Shown here piece by piece: positions 34,662-45,208 of a stretch of 64,000 nucleotides of DNA (position 1 is its first letter; each line of letters starts with the position of its first letter). Both the position numbers and the translations under genes were made by a program. The notes beneath the pieces are model-generated. The model ran no database searches. It had not been told where the DNA came from and worked only from the letters and a program-made list of their open reading frames with translations. Source of the stretch: Stenotrophomonas maltophilia (lineage in GTDB: Bacteria; Pseudomonadota; Gammaproteobacteria; Xanthomonadales; Xanthomonadaceae). The stretch is from NCBI RefSeq assembly GCF_001676385.1, contig NZ_LYVJ01000009.1:124001-188000 (forward strand), read 5' to 3'.

Positions 34662-35519
34662 ATGCTCTACCTGTCTTTGGCCGTGATCTGCAGCGTGCTG
34701 GTTTCGGTGTTGTTGAAGGTGGCCGGACGCCGCCAGCTGGACGTCGCGCAGATGGTCACCTGGAACTATCTGGTGGCGGCAACGCTGACGGCCGCGGTGC
34801 TGCGGCCGCCGCTGGATGCACTGCGCGCACCGCACGCGCCGTGGCTGCCATTGCTGGCGCTGGCGGTGGTGCTGCCCTCGATCTTCCTGGTCCTGGGCCG
34901 CGCGGTGGCGGTGGCCGGCATCGTCCGCAGCGACGTGGCACAGCGGTTGTCGCTGCTGCTGTCGCTGGCGGCGGCCTTTCTGTTCTTCGGCCAGACCGCC
35001 ACACCGTGGAAGCTGGCCGGGCTCGGCCTGGGCCTGCTGGCGATGGTGGCCATCAGCCTGCGCCCGCGCGGCCCGGCGGTGACGTCCTCGCCCGGTGGTT
35101 GGGGCTGGCTGCTGGGCGTATGGGCCGGCTTCGCGGTGGTGGACGTGCTGCTCAAGCAGGTGGCGCTGTCCGGCACGCCGTCGATGGCGGCGGTGCTGGC
35201 CAGCTTCAGCGTGGCCTTCGTGCTGATGCTGGCGCTGCAGCTGTGGCGGCACTTCAGCGGTCGCAGCCGGCTGGCCTGGCGCAACCTCGGCGCCGGTGCG
35301 CTGCTGGGCCTGCTCAACGGCGGCAACATCCTCTTTTATGTGCACGCGCACCAGGCGATGCCGGACAGCCCGGCCACTGTGTTCGCCGGGATGAACATCG
35401 GCGTGGTGGTGCTGGGTGCGCTGGTGGGCGTGTTCGCCTTCGGCGAAGCCACCACGAAATGGAACCGCGCCGGCCTGGCGCTGGCGGTGCTGGCGATCGG
35501 CTTGATCGCCTGGGGGTGA
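34662..35519 (+). CDS. EamA/DMT-superfamily permease
   Basis: 285 residues made almost wholly of hydrophobic segments: about ten membrane helices arranged as two five-helix repeats, with RLSLLLSLAAAFLFFGQ at the end of the first repeat and NIGVVVLGALVGVFAFGE at the matching place in the second. Drug/metabolite transporters export amino acids, nucleotides or metabolites; the substrate is not readable. Divergent from the hydrolase with a 43-nt gap. Confidence 0.85.
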   Translation: MLYLSLAVICSVLVSVLLKVAGRRQLDVAQMVTWNYLVAATLTAAVLRPPLDALRAPHAPWLPLLALAVVLPSIFLVLGRAVAVAGIVRSDVAQRLSLLLSLAAAFLFFGQTATPWKLAGLGLGLLAMVAISLRPRGPAVTSSPGGWGWLLGVWAGFAVVDVLLKQVALSGTPSMAAVLASFSVAFVLMLALQLWRHFSGRSRLAWRNLGAGALLGLLNGGNILFYVHAHQAMPDSPATVFAGMNIGVVVLGALVGVFAFGEATTKWNRAGLALAVLAIGLIAWG

Positions 35520-35528
35520 GCGATACCC

Positions 35529-35630
35529 GGGGTCGGATCCCATTCCCACGGAATGGGCTCTGACCCAAGGCATCGCGGGGTCTGAGGCGTAGGGGTCAGA
35601 GCCCATTCCGTGGGAATGGGATCCGACCCC
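35529..35630. repeat. Inverted pair of GGGGTC-type palindromes
   Basis: Two GGGGTCGGATCCCATTCC-like hairpins (35529-35566 and 35592-35630) in opposite orientation, each palindromic and also complementary to each other over about 38 bp. Fills the convergent gap between the DMT permease and the nuclease, 9 and 11 nt from the stop codons; likely bidirectional terminator. Confidence 0.8.
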
Positions 35631-35641
35631 GGCCTGGCGCG

Positions 35642-37087
35642 TTACTTGTCGAAACCCAGCAGCAGCGGGTCGTGGTCGGAGCTGCGCCACGGGCCCTGCA
35701 CGTTGCGGCCCTGGTAGCCGCTGGCGTCCTGTTCGTCGGCGTTGCTGTGCCACTCTGCGGCACCGCGCAGGCGCTTGGCCATGCCCGGGCTCAGCAGCGC
35801 GTGATCGAGGCGCCCGGTGTAGCCGTTGTAGACGTAACTGTAGGGATGCCCGACCTTGGCGACCTTGAACGCATCCTGCCAGCCCAGGTCATGCAGGGTG
35901 CGGATCGGGTCTTCCATGGCGTAGGCATTGAAATCACCGAGCAGCACCGCGTCCTTTGCACCGGTACCGGTCGGGTCGGTCTGCAGCCAGGCGTGCAGCT
36001 GCTGCGCCGAGGCCACGCGGGTGACGTTCCAGCAGCCCTGGTTGTCATTGTGGTCGGCATCGGCGCCGCTCGCGTCGCGGCAGCCTTTCGACTTGAAGTG
36101 GTTGGCGACCACCACGAATGGCGCGCCCTGCTTGCCCTGGAAGGCCTGTGCCAACGGGACGCGGCTGTGTTCGACGAACGGGCCGCCGGTCAGCGTGGCC
36201 GGCGTGCCGACCGGCTGCAGGCGCGAGCTGCGGTAGATGATCCCGACCCGGATCGGGTTGTCGCCAGGACCCTTGCCTGCGTCGACGAAGCGCCAGTCCC
36301 CCTGCGCACCACGGTCGCGGTTGAGGGCATCGACCAGTTCGGCGATGGCCGACTGCGGGCCGTAGCCGTCGTTCTCCAGTTCCATCAGCGCCGCGACATC
36401 GGCGCCGAGCGCGTTGACCGTGGCGACCAGCTTGGCCACCTGCGCTTGGTGCTCGTCCAGCGTGCGCGCACCACGCAGGGTGGGGAAGCCACCGCCCTGG
36501 CCGTCGCCATTGAAGAAGTTCTCCAGGTTGAAGGCGGCCACATGCAGGCTGCCCGGCACCGTCGGCACCGCGGGACGCTTCAGCTCCGGCAGCTTCAGCA
36601 CGCCTTCGACCTGCAGGCGTGGGCGGCCCTGTGCGTCCACGCGCACGATGCCCTCCACGTTGCGCAGCTGCATGCCGGTGCGCAGCACCGGGTTGCCCGG
36701 CAGGTAGGCGACGCTGCCCCGGTCGCGGGCATCACTGCCATCTTCCAGCACCAGGCGGCGGCGCTGGTTGTCGGCCATCACCTGTGCGTAGCCGGCAGTG
36801 CCCGGCGCGGCCACTTCGGTCGGCTGCCAGAGGCGGCCGCCGAAGGCCGCGGTGAGCTGGCCGAAATGCTCCAGGCCATCGCTACCGGCCAGGGTCAGCG
36901 GTGCGGCGATGCGCACGCGCTGGCCATCCAGCGCGCGCCAGTCGGCCGGCGCGGCGGTCAGCACCTCGGGGGCGCTGCTGCGCGCGGCGGGGGGCGTCGC
37001 GACCGGCGTGGCCTGCGGCTGGGCCTGGGCGAAGGCGCTGGCCGGTAGCAACAGGGTCAGGGCAAGGGCGAGGGAACGGCGGCGCAT
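35642..37087 (-). CDS. Secreted endonuclease/exonuclease/phosphatase-family protein
   Basis: 481 residues with signal peptide RRRSLALALTLLLPASAFA. A beta-rich N-terminal domain (about 45-190, OB-like as in extracellular nucleases) precedes an EEP domain with AAFNLENFFNGDG, the metal Glu in VAALMELENDG, HFKSKG, LLGDFNAY and C-terminal SDHDPLLLGF. This resembles ExeM/XDS-type extracellular DNases, but it is shorter and lacks a visible C-terminal anchor. Probable role: phosphate or nucleotide scavenging or biofilm DNA turnover (inferred). Confidence 0.88.
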   Translation of the reverse strand: MRRRSLALALTLLLPASAFAQAQPQATPVATPPAARSSAPEVLTAAPADWRALDGQRVRIAAPLTLAGSDGLEHFGQLTAAFGGRLWQPTEVAAPGTAGYAQVMADNQRRRLVLEDGSDARDRGSVAYLPGNPVLRTGMQLRNVEGIVRVDAQGRPRLQVEGVLKLPELKRPAVPTVPGSLHVAAFNLENFFNGDGQGGGFPTLRGARTLDEHQAQVAKLVATVNALGADVAALMELENDGYGPQSAIAELVDALNRDRGAQGDWRFVDAGKGPGDNPIRVGIIYRSSRLQPVGTPATLTGGPFVEHSRVPLAQAFQGKQGAPFVVVANHFKSKGCRDASGADADHNDNQGCWNVTRVASAQQLHAWLQTDPTGTGAKDAVLLGDFNAYAMEDPIRTLHDLGWQDAFKVAKVGHPYSYVYNGYTGRLDHALLSPGMAKRLRGAAEWHSNADEQDASGYQGRNVQGPWRSSDHDPLLLGFDK

Positions 37088-37200
37088 CGACGGGCGATTC
37101 CTGGGAGAGGGCGCACAGACTAACCCTGAAATGCGGAGATCCGCCTGCGCGGCGGGGGCACAGGGGCAATCAGGCCTCGGTGGGCAAAGCTTAGTAGGTG

Positions 37201-37274
37201 GTAGAGCCGAGCCCACGCTCGGCTGCGCCTGGCCACACCGTGCGCAGAGCAGCCGAGCGTGGGCTCGGCTCTAC
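37201..37274. repeat. SMAG-type palindromic repeat, dimer
   Basis: GTAGAGCCGAGCCCACGCTC facing GCAGCCGAGCGTGGGCTCGG with CTAC, between the nuclease start and the cytochrome stop (23 nt away). Confidence 0.85.
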
Positions 37275-37296
37275 AGGAAGCGGCGCGTTGCGGCGG

Positions 37297-37815
37297 CTAT
37301 TTCAGGTTGCCCAGCATCCAGTCCACGGTGGCGTGGATCTGCTCCTCGGTCAGTGCCGCGTTACCGCCCTTGGGTGGCATGATGCCGCCATCCGGGCCGG
37401 TGTAGCCCTCGATGGCGTGCTTGTAGAGGGTGTCCTTGCCCTGTGCGATGCGCTTGTCCCAGTGCGAATGGTCCAGCGTCGGTGCCATGCCCACTCCGGT
37501 GGTATGGCAGGCGGTGCACAGGTTGTCGAAGATGACCTTACCGTCCTTGGTGCCGCCGTAGGCCACCTGCGAGGCGGCCTTGGCCAGTGCGGCAGCCTTG
37601 GCTGCGGCCTGCGCGGCGGCGCCGGTGCTGCCGGCATAGACCGCACCGGTGGGCGAGATGCGCTGTTCGGTGCGCTTGGCCGCAGTGGGCGAGACCTCGG
37701 GCGGAATCCGGGTGTGGAGGTAGGCGGCAAGGAGGATGAGGCCGAGGGTGATGGTCGCCAGCAGCGCGATCACCATGGAGAAGCGTTTCAGGAACTCCAG
37801 ATCGTAATTCCGCAC
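37297..37815 (-). CDS. Cytochrome c5-type monoheme protein
   Basis: 172 residues with one N-terminal membrane helix (FSMVIALLATITLGLILLAA) that anchors it to the inner membrane, an Ala-rich linker, and a class I cytochrome c domain: heme site CTACH (about residue 100) and Met ligand in GGIMPPKGG. Ends TEEQIHATVDWMLG, typical of cytochrome c5/CycB. Probably an electron carrier to a terminal oxidase. Confidence 0.92.
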   Translation of the reverse strand: MRNYDLEFLKRFSMVIALLATITLGLILLAAYLHTRIPPEVSPTAAKRTEQRISPTGAVYAGSTGAAAQAAAKAAALAKAASQVAYGGTKDGKVIFDNLCTACHTTGVGMAPTLDHSHWDKRIAQGKDTLYKHAIEGYTGPDGGIMPPKGGNAALTEEQIHATVDWMLGNLK

Positions 37816-37930
37816 TCTTCGTTACCCCTGGCTGATAGTCGTTGGACCACGGCTGAGCGACTGCGTGATGGGCCGAGTATAGAACGCGCTTTGCGTGCGA
37901 CAACAGGCGTCGTTGCTGATGCGGCGCAAC

Positions 37931-37989
37931 ATGCCGGGGTGCCGGGGTCAGATCCCTTTTGCGACGCAGAAGGGATCTGACCCCGGCAT
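37931..37989. repeat. GGGGTC-type palindromic repeat
   Basis: Outer arms ATGCCGGGG / CCCCGGCAT and inner arms GGGGTCAGATCCCTT / AAGGGATCTGACCCC around a short loop. Located between the TetR stop and the cytochrome start (both minus strand), 22 nt from the TetR stop. Confidence 0.75.
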
Positions 37990-38010
37990 GGAAGCCACCA
38001 GCGGCCGGCG

Positions 38011-38628
38011 CTACCGAATTGCCGGGGCACCGATCGCGCGCAGGCAGAAGCTGCAGATCGCATCGACCAGCGCGTCCTCGTCCCGATGCGCTTCGCGGCT
38101 GGGTGCAGTCGGGCCGACCATCGCTTCGGTGAACGCGCCGACCAGGCACGCGGCCGTGGCGTGCGCGTCCTGCGCGGGCAGCTCGCCAGCGGCCACGCCC
38201 TCTTCCACCAGCCGCAGGAACACATCGCCGAATGCACGGCGGCCGCGCATGCGCTCGGCTTCCACATCCGGATCGACCGGTTCGACGATGAAGGCGTGCG
38301 CCAGCCCCGGCCCGGCCAGGGCACGGCGGACGAAGGCGGTGATCGCCAGCCGCAGCCGCTCGCTGGCCGCCTCCGGGCCACTGGCGATGCGCTCCATGAT
38401 CGCCACTTCGTGGGCCACGGCGGCGTTGAGCACCTCCACGAACAGCTCGGCCTTGGACGGGAAGTGGCGGTAGATCAGGCCGGTGGACACCCCGGCCTGG
38501 GTCGCCACGGCGGTCACCGGGGCATTGCGCCAACCGCCGGTGGCGACCAGCTCGCGGGTGGCCAGCAGGATCCGTTCACGGGCCCCGGCCAGGCGTTCTT
38601 CCATCAATGCAGAGCGTTTATAGGCCAT
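38011..38628 (-). CDS. TetR-family regulator of the leucine catabolism genes (probable)
   Basis: 205 residues. N-terminal HTH with VTAVATQAGVSTGLIYRHFP SKAELF pattern (about 35-62), then an all-helical ligand domain. Divergent from liuA with a 158-nt shared gap containing two overlapping palindromes, so I infer it represses the liu genes and itself. In Pseudomonas the equivalent regulator LiuR is MerR-type, which makes a TetR protein here a different solution. Confidence 0.88.
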   Translation of the reverse strand: MAYKRSALMEERLAGARERILLATRELVATGGWRNAPVTAVATQAGVSTGLIYRHFPSKAELFVEVLNAAVAHEVAIMERIASGPEAASERLRLAITAFVRRALAGPGLAHAFIVEPVDPDVEAERMRGRRAFGDVFLRLVEEGVAAGELPAQDAHATAACLVGAFTEAMVGPTAPSREAHRDEDALVDAICSFCLRAIGAPAIR

Positions 38629-38642
38629 ATTCTGATTCTAGT

Positions 38643-38665
38643 TTCAATTTTTGAATTTGTATTCA
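38643..38665. promoter_or_regulatory. Overlapping palindromes, candidate TetR operator
   Basis: TTCAA-ttt-TTGAA (38643-38655) and TGAAT-ttgt-ATTCA (38652-38665) overlap in the only AT-rich stretch of the tetR/liuA gap, 15 nt from the tetR start codon. Position and symmetry fit a TetR dimer site controlling both genes. Confidence 0.5.
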
Positions 38666-38786
38666 CTTCTTGCCCGAAGCCCGCTACGCTGGGGCCATCG
38701 CCCGTGCGCGCGGCAGTCCTGCAGACCGCCGCCCGCTCCCCCGCCGGGTGCGTCCATTCCCTGCCATCCCGCCGTGGAGCCACCCA

Positions 38787-39950
38787 ATGCACGTGCCATC
38801 CCTGAACTTCGATCTTGGCGAAGACATCGACCTGCTGCGCCAGAGCGTGGCCCATTTTGCCGCTGCCGAGGTTGCACCGCTGGCCGCCGAGGCCGATGCC
38901 ACCAACCAGTTCCCGCTGGCGCTGTGGCCGAAGCTGGGCGAACAGGGCCTGCTCGGCCTCACCGTGGAAGAAGCATACGGCGGCACCGGCATGGGCTATC
39001 TGGCGCATGTAGTGGCGATGGAAGAGATCTCGCGTGCCTCCGGGGGCATCGGCCTGTCCTATGGCGCGCACTCCAACCTGTGCGTGAACCAGTTGCGCAA
39101 GAACGGCAACGAGGAGCAGAAGCAGCGCTTCCTGCCCGGGCTGTGCGATGGCAGCCTGGTCGGCGCGCTGGCCATGAGCGAGCCGGGCGCCGGTTCGGAC
39201 GTGGTGTCCATGAAGCTGCGCGCCGACAAGCGCGGCGACCGCTACGTGCTCAACGGCAACAAGATGTGGATCACCAATGGCCCGGACGCCGACGTGCTGG
39301 TGGTCTACGCCAAGACCGACATGGACGCGGGCGCCAGGGGCATCACCGCATTCCTGGTCGAGAAGGGCATGAAGGGCTTTTCCACCGCGCAGAAGCTGGA
39401 CAAGCTCGGCATGCGTTCTTCGCCCACCTGCGAGCTGGTGTTCCAGGACTGCGAAATTCCCGAAGAGAATGTGCTGGGCCAGGTCGGCGGCGGCGTGCGC
39501 GTGCTGATGTCCGGCCTGGACTACGAGCGCGTGGTGCTGTCCGGTGGCCCGCTGGGCCTGATGGCCGCGGCCATGGACGTGGTGATGCCTTACGTGCACG
39601 AGCGCCACCAGTTCGGCGAGCCGATCGGCAGCTTCCAGTTGATCCAGGCCAAGATCGCCGACATGTACGTGGGCCTGGGTGCCTGCCGCGCGTATGTCTA
39701 TGCGGTGGCGCGCGCCTGCGACCAGGGGCGCACCACCCGCCAGGATGCCGCCGGTGCGATCCTGTATGCCGCCGAGAAGGCCACCTGGCTGACCGGGCAG
39801 GCGATCCAAATCCTGGGTGGCAACGGCTACATCAATGAGTACCCGACCGGCCGTCTGTGGCGCGACGCCAAGCTGTATGAAATCGGCGCCGGCACCTCGG
39901 AGATCCGCCGCATGCTGATCGGCCGCGAACTGTTCCAGCGCACCCTGTAA
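38787..39950 (+). CDS. liuA: Isovaleryl-CoA dehydrogenase
   Basis: FAD-dependent oxidation of isovaleryl-CoA to 3-methylcrotonyl-CoA in leucine catabolism. 387 residues from [14 protein letters not shown] (ATG 38787). Motifs [38 protein letters not shown] and the [16 protein letters not shown] tail. The catalytic Glu of isovaleryl-CoA dehydrogenases lies in helix G rather than near the C-terminus; [16 protein letters not shown] supplies that Glu, which supports the substrate call. Confidence 0.94.
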   Translation: MHVPSLNFDLGEDIDLLRQSVAHFAAAEVAPLAAEADATNQFPLALWPKLGEQGLLGLTVEEAYGGTGMGYLAHVVAMEEISRASGGIGLSYGAHSNLCVNQLRKNGNEEQKQRFLPGLCDGSLVGALAMSEPGAGSDVVSMKLRADKRGDRYVLNGNKMWITNGPDADVLVVYAKTDMDAGARGITAFLVEKGMKGFSTAQKLDKLGMRSSPTCELVFQDCEIPEENVLGQVGGGVRVLMSGLDYERVVLSGGPLGLMAAAMDVVMPYVHERHQFGEPIGSFQLIQAKIADMYVGLGACRAYVYAVARACDQGRTTRQDAAGAILYAAEKATWLTGQAIQILGGNGYINEYPTGRLWRDAKLYEIGAGTSEIRRMLIGRELFQRTL

Positions 39951-39960
39951 GGCCACCCCG

Positions 39961-41571
<1,611 letters not shown>

Positions 41572-41579
41572 CCCGTGCC

Positions 41580-43580
41580 ATGACCGAGCCTGTTGCCATG
41601 TTCACCAAAGTCCTGATCGCCAACCGCGGCGAAATCGCCTGCCGCGTCATCGCCACCTGCCGCCGCCTCGGCATCGCCACCGTGGCGGTGTATTCCGATG
41701 CCGACCGCAATGCACGCCACGTACGCCTGGCCGACGAGGCCATCCACATCGGCCCGGCCGCCGCGCGTGAGAGCTACCTGCGCGGCGACGCGCTGCTCGA
41801 CGCCGCACGCCTGACCGGCGCGCAGGCGATCCACCCGGGTTACGGCTTCCTGTCCGAAAATGCCGACTTCGCCGATGCCTGCGCCGCCGCCGGCGTCACC
41901 TTCATCGGGCCGCCGGCCAGCGCGATCCGCGCGATGGGTGACAAGAGCGCCGCCAAGGCATTGATGGCCAAGGCCGGTGTGCCGCTGACGCCGGGCTACC
42001 ACGGCGACCAGCAGGAACCGGCGTTCCTGCGCGCGCAGGCCGATGCCATCGGCTACCCGGTACTGATCAAGGCCAGCGCCGGTGGCGGTGGCAAGGGCAT
42101 GCGCAAGGTCGAACGCAGCGAGGACTTCATCGATGCACTGGCCAGCTGCCAGCGCGAGGCTGCCTCGGCATTCGGCAACGACCATGTGCTGGTCGAGAAG
42201 TACGTCGAGCGCCCGCGCCATATCGAGATCCAGGTGTTCGGCGACAGCCACGGTGATGCGGTCTACCTGTTCGAGCGCGATTGCTCGGTGCAGCGCCGCC
42301 ACCAGAAGGTGCTGGAAGAGGCGCCCGCCCCGGGCATGAGCCCCGAACGTCGTGCTGCGATGGGCAAGGCCGCGGTCGATGCCGCGCGCGCGGTGGGCTA
42401 CGTCGGTGCCGGGACGGTGGAATTCATCGCCGGCCCGGACGGCGATTTCTACTTCATGGAAATGAACACCCGCCTGCAGGTCGAGCACCCGGTCACCGAG
42501 TACATCACCGGCACCGACCTGGTGGAGTGGCAGCTGCGCGTGGCCTCGGGCCAGCCGCTGCCGCTGCGCCAGGAGCAGCTGGCGATCCACGGCCACGCCA
42601 TCGAGGCGCGGCTGTATGCCGAAGACGCCGACCGCGGCTTCCTGCCGTCCACCGGCATCCTGCGCCGCCTGCGCCTGCCGGCACCGTCGACTCATGTGCG
42701 CGTGGATACCGGCGTCGAGGAAGGTGACAGCATCACGCCGTACTACGATCCCATGATTGCCAAGCTGATCGTCTGGGACGTGGACCGCGACGCCGCGCTG
42801 CGCCGCATGAGCCAGGCCCTGGCCGACTGCCAGGTGGTGGGCGTGACCACCAATGCCGGTTTCCTGCGCCGCCTGGTGAACACCGATTCGTTTACCCACG
42901 CCAAGCTGGATACCGCGCTGATCGAGCGCGAGCAGGCCGCATTGAGCCGGGTGGGTGACAGCGATGATGCGCTGTGGCTGCTGGCGGCGGTGGCCGCCAT
43001 GGCCACTACTGCAGGTGCAGCCAGCGATGCGCGCGACCCGCATTCGCCGTGGCAGGCGCAGGACGGCTGGCGCCTTGGCGCGCCCGCGCCGCGCGTGCTG
43101 CCGCTGCAGCAGGGCGAACGCCGGCACACGCTGAAGGTGTGGGCGCAGGCCGATGGCTGGCGTGTGCAGTGCGATGACGCAGCACCCGTGCAGGTGATCG
43201 GCACAGCCGATGAGCGGGGGCTGGCGGTGCAGCTGGGCGACCGCCGCGGGTCGCTGCAGCTGCTGCGCGACGGTGACCAGCTGTACCTGTTCGGCACCGA
43301 CGGCCAGCACCGTTTCACCCTGCATGATCCGGTGGGCGAATCGGACCACGCCGTGGCCGATGCCGGCAGCCTGCTGGCACCGATGCCCGGGAAGATCGTG
43401 GCCACGCTGGTCGCCGCCGGTGCCGAAGTCAAGCGCGGCACGCCGCTGGTGGTGCTGGAGGCGATGAAGATGGAGCACACCCTGCAGGCACCGGCCGACG
43501 GCATGGTGAAGGGCTACCGCGCCAAGGTCGGTGACCAGGTCGGCGACGGCGCGGTGCTGGTGGATTTCGAGGCGGCGTGA
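41580..43580 (+). CDS. liuD: 3-methylcrotonyl-CoA carboxylase, biotin-containing (alpha) subunit
   Basis: 666 residues. Biotin carboxylase domain starts FTKVLIANRGEIACRVI, with the ATP loop KASAGGGGKGMRKV and the EMNTRLQVEHPVTE motif; a BT-type linker follows, and the biotinyl domain at the C-terminus has the biotin site VLEAMKMEHTL. ATG 41580 overlaps nothing and lies 8 nt after liuB; ATG 41598 is an alternative. No liuC (methylglutaconyl-CoA hydratase) or liuE (HMG-CoA lyase) follows, so the rest of the leucine pathway must be encoded elsewhere. Confidence 0.94.
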   Translation: MTEPVAMFTKVLIANRGEIACRVIATCRRLGIATVAVYSDADRNARHVRLADEAIHIGPAAARESYLRGDALLDAARLTGAQAIHPGYGFLSENADFADACAAAGVTFIGPPASAIRAMGDKSAAKALMAKAGVPLTPGYHGDQQEPAFLRAQADAIGYPVLIKASAGGGGKGMRKVERSEDFIDALASCQREAASAFGNDHVLVEKYVERPRHIEIQVFGDSHGDAVYLFERDCSVQRRHQKVLEEAPAPGMSPERRAAMGKAAVDAARAVGYVGAGTVEFIAGPDGDFYFMEMNTRLQVEHPVTEYITGTDLVEWQLRVASGQPLPLRQEQLAIHGHAIEARLYAEDADRGFLPSTGILRRLRLPAPSTHVRVDTGVEEGDSITPYYDPMIAKLIVWDVDRDAALRRMSQALADCQVVGVTTNAGFLRRLVNTDSFTHAKLDTALIEREQAALSRVGDSDDALWLLAAVAAMATTAGAASDARDPHSPWQAQDGWRLGAPAPRVLPLQQGERRHTLKVWAQADGWRVQCDDAAPVQVIGTADERGLAVQLGDRRGSLQLLRDGDQLYLFGTDGQHRFTLHDPVGESDHAVADAGSLLAPMPGKIVATLVAAGAEVKRGTPLVVLEAMKMEHTLQAPADGMVKGYRAKVGDQVGDGAVLVDFEAA

Positions 43581-43599
43581 ACGCCGTGGCGACGGCCGC

Positions 43600-44766
43600 T
43601 CAGCGGTCGTCGCCCGTTGCCACCCGCCCGGCGGGATCGAATTCGGCCGTGTCCAGCGTGGCACTGCGCCAGCCCAGGCCACAGATGGCCATCGCGCTCT
43701 GGCCGATGCCATCGAAGCCGAAGGCACGATCGACATCGGCATCGTTGATGGCCGCTGTCACGAACGCCGCCAGCCCGCGCTCGGTCGCGCACAGATACAG
43801 CAGCTGCGAGATGTGGCCGACATCCAGTGTCACCGCGCGGTGCGCCTTGGCATGATTGCGGTATTTCCAGAAGCAGCGGTCGTAGCGCGGCGCCAGTACC
43901 AGCAGTACCGGCGCATCGGCGAACCACGCCTGCCCGGACAGCATCCGCCGTGCCAGCGCAGGCAACGCCTGCGGCGGCGGCGAGGGCAACGGCAGCACCG
44001 CGTGCTGCACCGGGTGGTAGTGGTACAGGCCAGGCACCAGTCCTTCCACGTTCTGCACCAGCAGGAACCCTTCGGTGGGATGCAGGCCGCCACCGGAGGG
44101 CACGTTCTTCTTCAGGAACTCGGTATCGCGCTCGACCCTTTGCACGGCGTGCGCCATCAGCGTGCGCTGCAGCAGCTGCGCCAGCAGCGGCAGCGGCAGC
44201 GCACGCTGCGGGTCGAAATTGCGGCAGGTAGTGCGGCGTGCGAGCAATGCGTCGAACGAAGTCTCTTCGCTGCGCGGCAATGGCTGGTAATCGCCCTGCA
44301 TGGGTTGCACCACCGGCGGCGGCGGCCCGAGGCGCTGGCGCAGGCCGGCAGCGGTATCCAACCCTTGCCGGCGCATGTCCTCCACGCTGTCCACGGCCTG
44401 CCAGCGCGCGTGGCGATGGGCCAATGCGGCCAGCGGCCACCAGTGGCTGCGACGCAGGGTCTCATCGCGCATCTGGTGCCCCACCTCGCTCGGCGGGTCG
44501 GTCAGCAGCAGGCCCTGCTCGACCAGGCGTGCCAGCAGGGCCGGAGAAGCGTCGGCCGGCGGTTCGCTCCACTGATGTGCGCTGAGCCCGCCCAGCAGTC
44601 GGCGCTCCTCGGCATCCACCGGAATGGGCTGGTCAAGATGGGCGGCCAGGGCCACCCAGCGGATCTGGCTGTCCACTTCGGCCTGGCCGGCCAGCATCGC
44701 GCGCAGGTCCAGCGTGACCGACTCGCGGGGTTCGAACATCAGGCTGGCGCAGCGGCGCAGGCGCAT
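43600..44766 (-). CDS. SagB-like putative peptide-maturation dehydrogenase
   Basis: 388 residues from ATG 44766 (AAGGAG 8 nt upstream; GTG 44775 adds three residues). The N-terminal half (about 1-165) is unlike nitroreductases; the second half is the SagB/ThcOx fold: RRTTCRNFDP (FMN phosphate contact), PSGGGLHPTEGFLLV, GLYHYHPVQHAV, and ITLD-like TLDVGHISQLLYL. SagB enzymes oxidise azolines to azoles in RiPPs. The gene is divergent from the precursor gene and matches what I recall as the putative peptide maturation dehydrogenase family (TIGR04511) of xanthomonads. No YcaO cyclodehydratase is present, so its substrate bond is unknown. Confidence 0.85.
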   Translation of the reverse strand: MRLRRCASLMFEPRESVTLDLRAMLAGQAEVDSQIRWVALAAHLDQPIPVDAEERRLLGGLSAHQWSEPPADASPALLARLVEQGLLLTDPPSEVGHQMRDETLRRSHWWPLAALAHRHARWQAVDSVEDMRRQGLDTAAGLRQRLGPPPPVVQPMQGDYQPLPRSEETSFDALLARRTTCRNFDPQRALPLPLLAQLLQRTLMAHAVQRVERDTEFLKKNVPSGGGLHPTEGFLLVQNVEGLVPGLYHYHPVQHAVLPLPSPPPQALPALARRMLSGQAWFADAPVLLVLAPRYDRCFWKYRNHAKAHRAVTLDVGHISQLLYLCATERGLAAFVTAAINDADVDRAFGFDGIGQSAMAICGLGWRSATLDTAEFDPAGRVATGDDR

Positions 44767-44904
44767 GGGACTCACTCCTTCTGCCGCATGACCGGCATTG
44801 CAGCAACGACCGCATCGCGGTCAACTTTAGCGTCGTGCACGCCACAGTCCTCAATGGCAGGCTGTCGCGGCCGATACGAGAAACTCCACCCACGGACGAT
44901 CCCA
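44767..44904. promoter_or_regulatory. Divergent promoter region of dehydrogenase and precursor genes
   Basis: 138 nt between the two start codons. It holds AGAAGGAG for the dehydrogenase and a weak GGA for the precursor; I could not pick out convincing -35/-10 pairs or an operator. Confidence 0.4.
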
Positions 44905-45201
44905 ATGAGCTCCCATCCCCGCCTTTCCGCCGAAGATGCCAGCATCCTGCTGGACCACCTGATCGGCAACGACGACTTCCGCAACCGCTTCACCGCGTCA
45001 CCGGCTACGGCCCTGGCCTCGATCGGCCTGGATGCCGCCATCGGCGACAACGACTGCATGAAAATCGATAACCTTGCCCCGGTCGAGGAGCTGAGCCGCA
45101 CGCGTGACGCGCTGCACGCGTACCTGAGTACCTCGACCGCATCGATGACCGTGGTGTTCTGCTTCGAAGCCGACCGGATCGACGAGCGCGTCAACGCCTG
45201 A
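44905..45201 (+). CDS. RiPP-like precursor peptide (NHLP-related putative modified peptide)
   Basis: 98 residues. The first 45 residues look like a leader of the Nif11/nitrile-hydratase type (LSAEDASILLDHLIGNDDF, RNRF, SPATALASIGL), after which come Cys51 (DNDCMKID), a helical stretch ELSRTRDALHAYL, a Ser/Thr-rich STSTASMT and Cys86 (VVFCFEAD). This fits the family I recall as putative modified peptide (TIGR04509), known mainly from Xanthomonas and Stenotrophomonas. There is no double-Gly cleavage motif. Divergent from the dehydrogenase; its stop is 7 nt from the stop of the convergent cyclase gene. The modification is not known. Confidence 0.78.
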   Translation: MSSHPRLSAEDASILLDHLIGNDDFRNRFTASPATALASIGLDAAIGDNDCMKIDNLAPVEELSRTRDALHAYLSTSTASMTVVFCFEADRIDERVNA

Positions 45202-45208
45202 GTCCGGC

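Noticed and set aside
44835..45071. Alternative open frame overlapping the precursor gene
   Set aside because: Different frame of the precursor region with Arg/Pro-rich composition; the 44905 frame has the leader signature and a suitable start.
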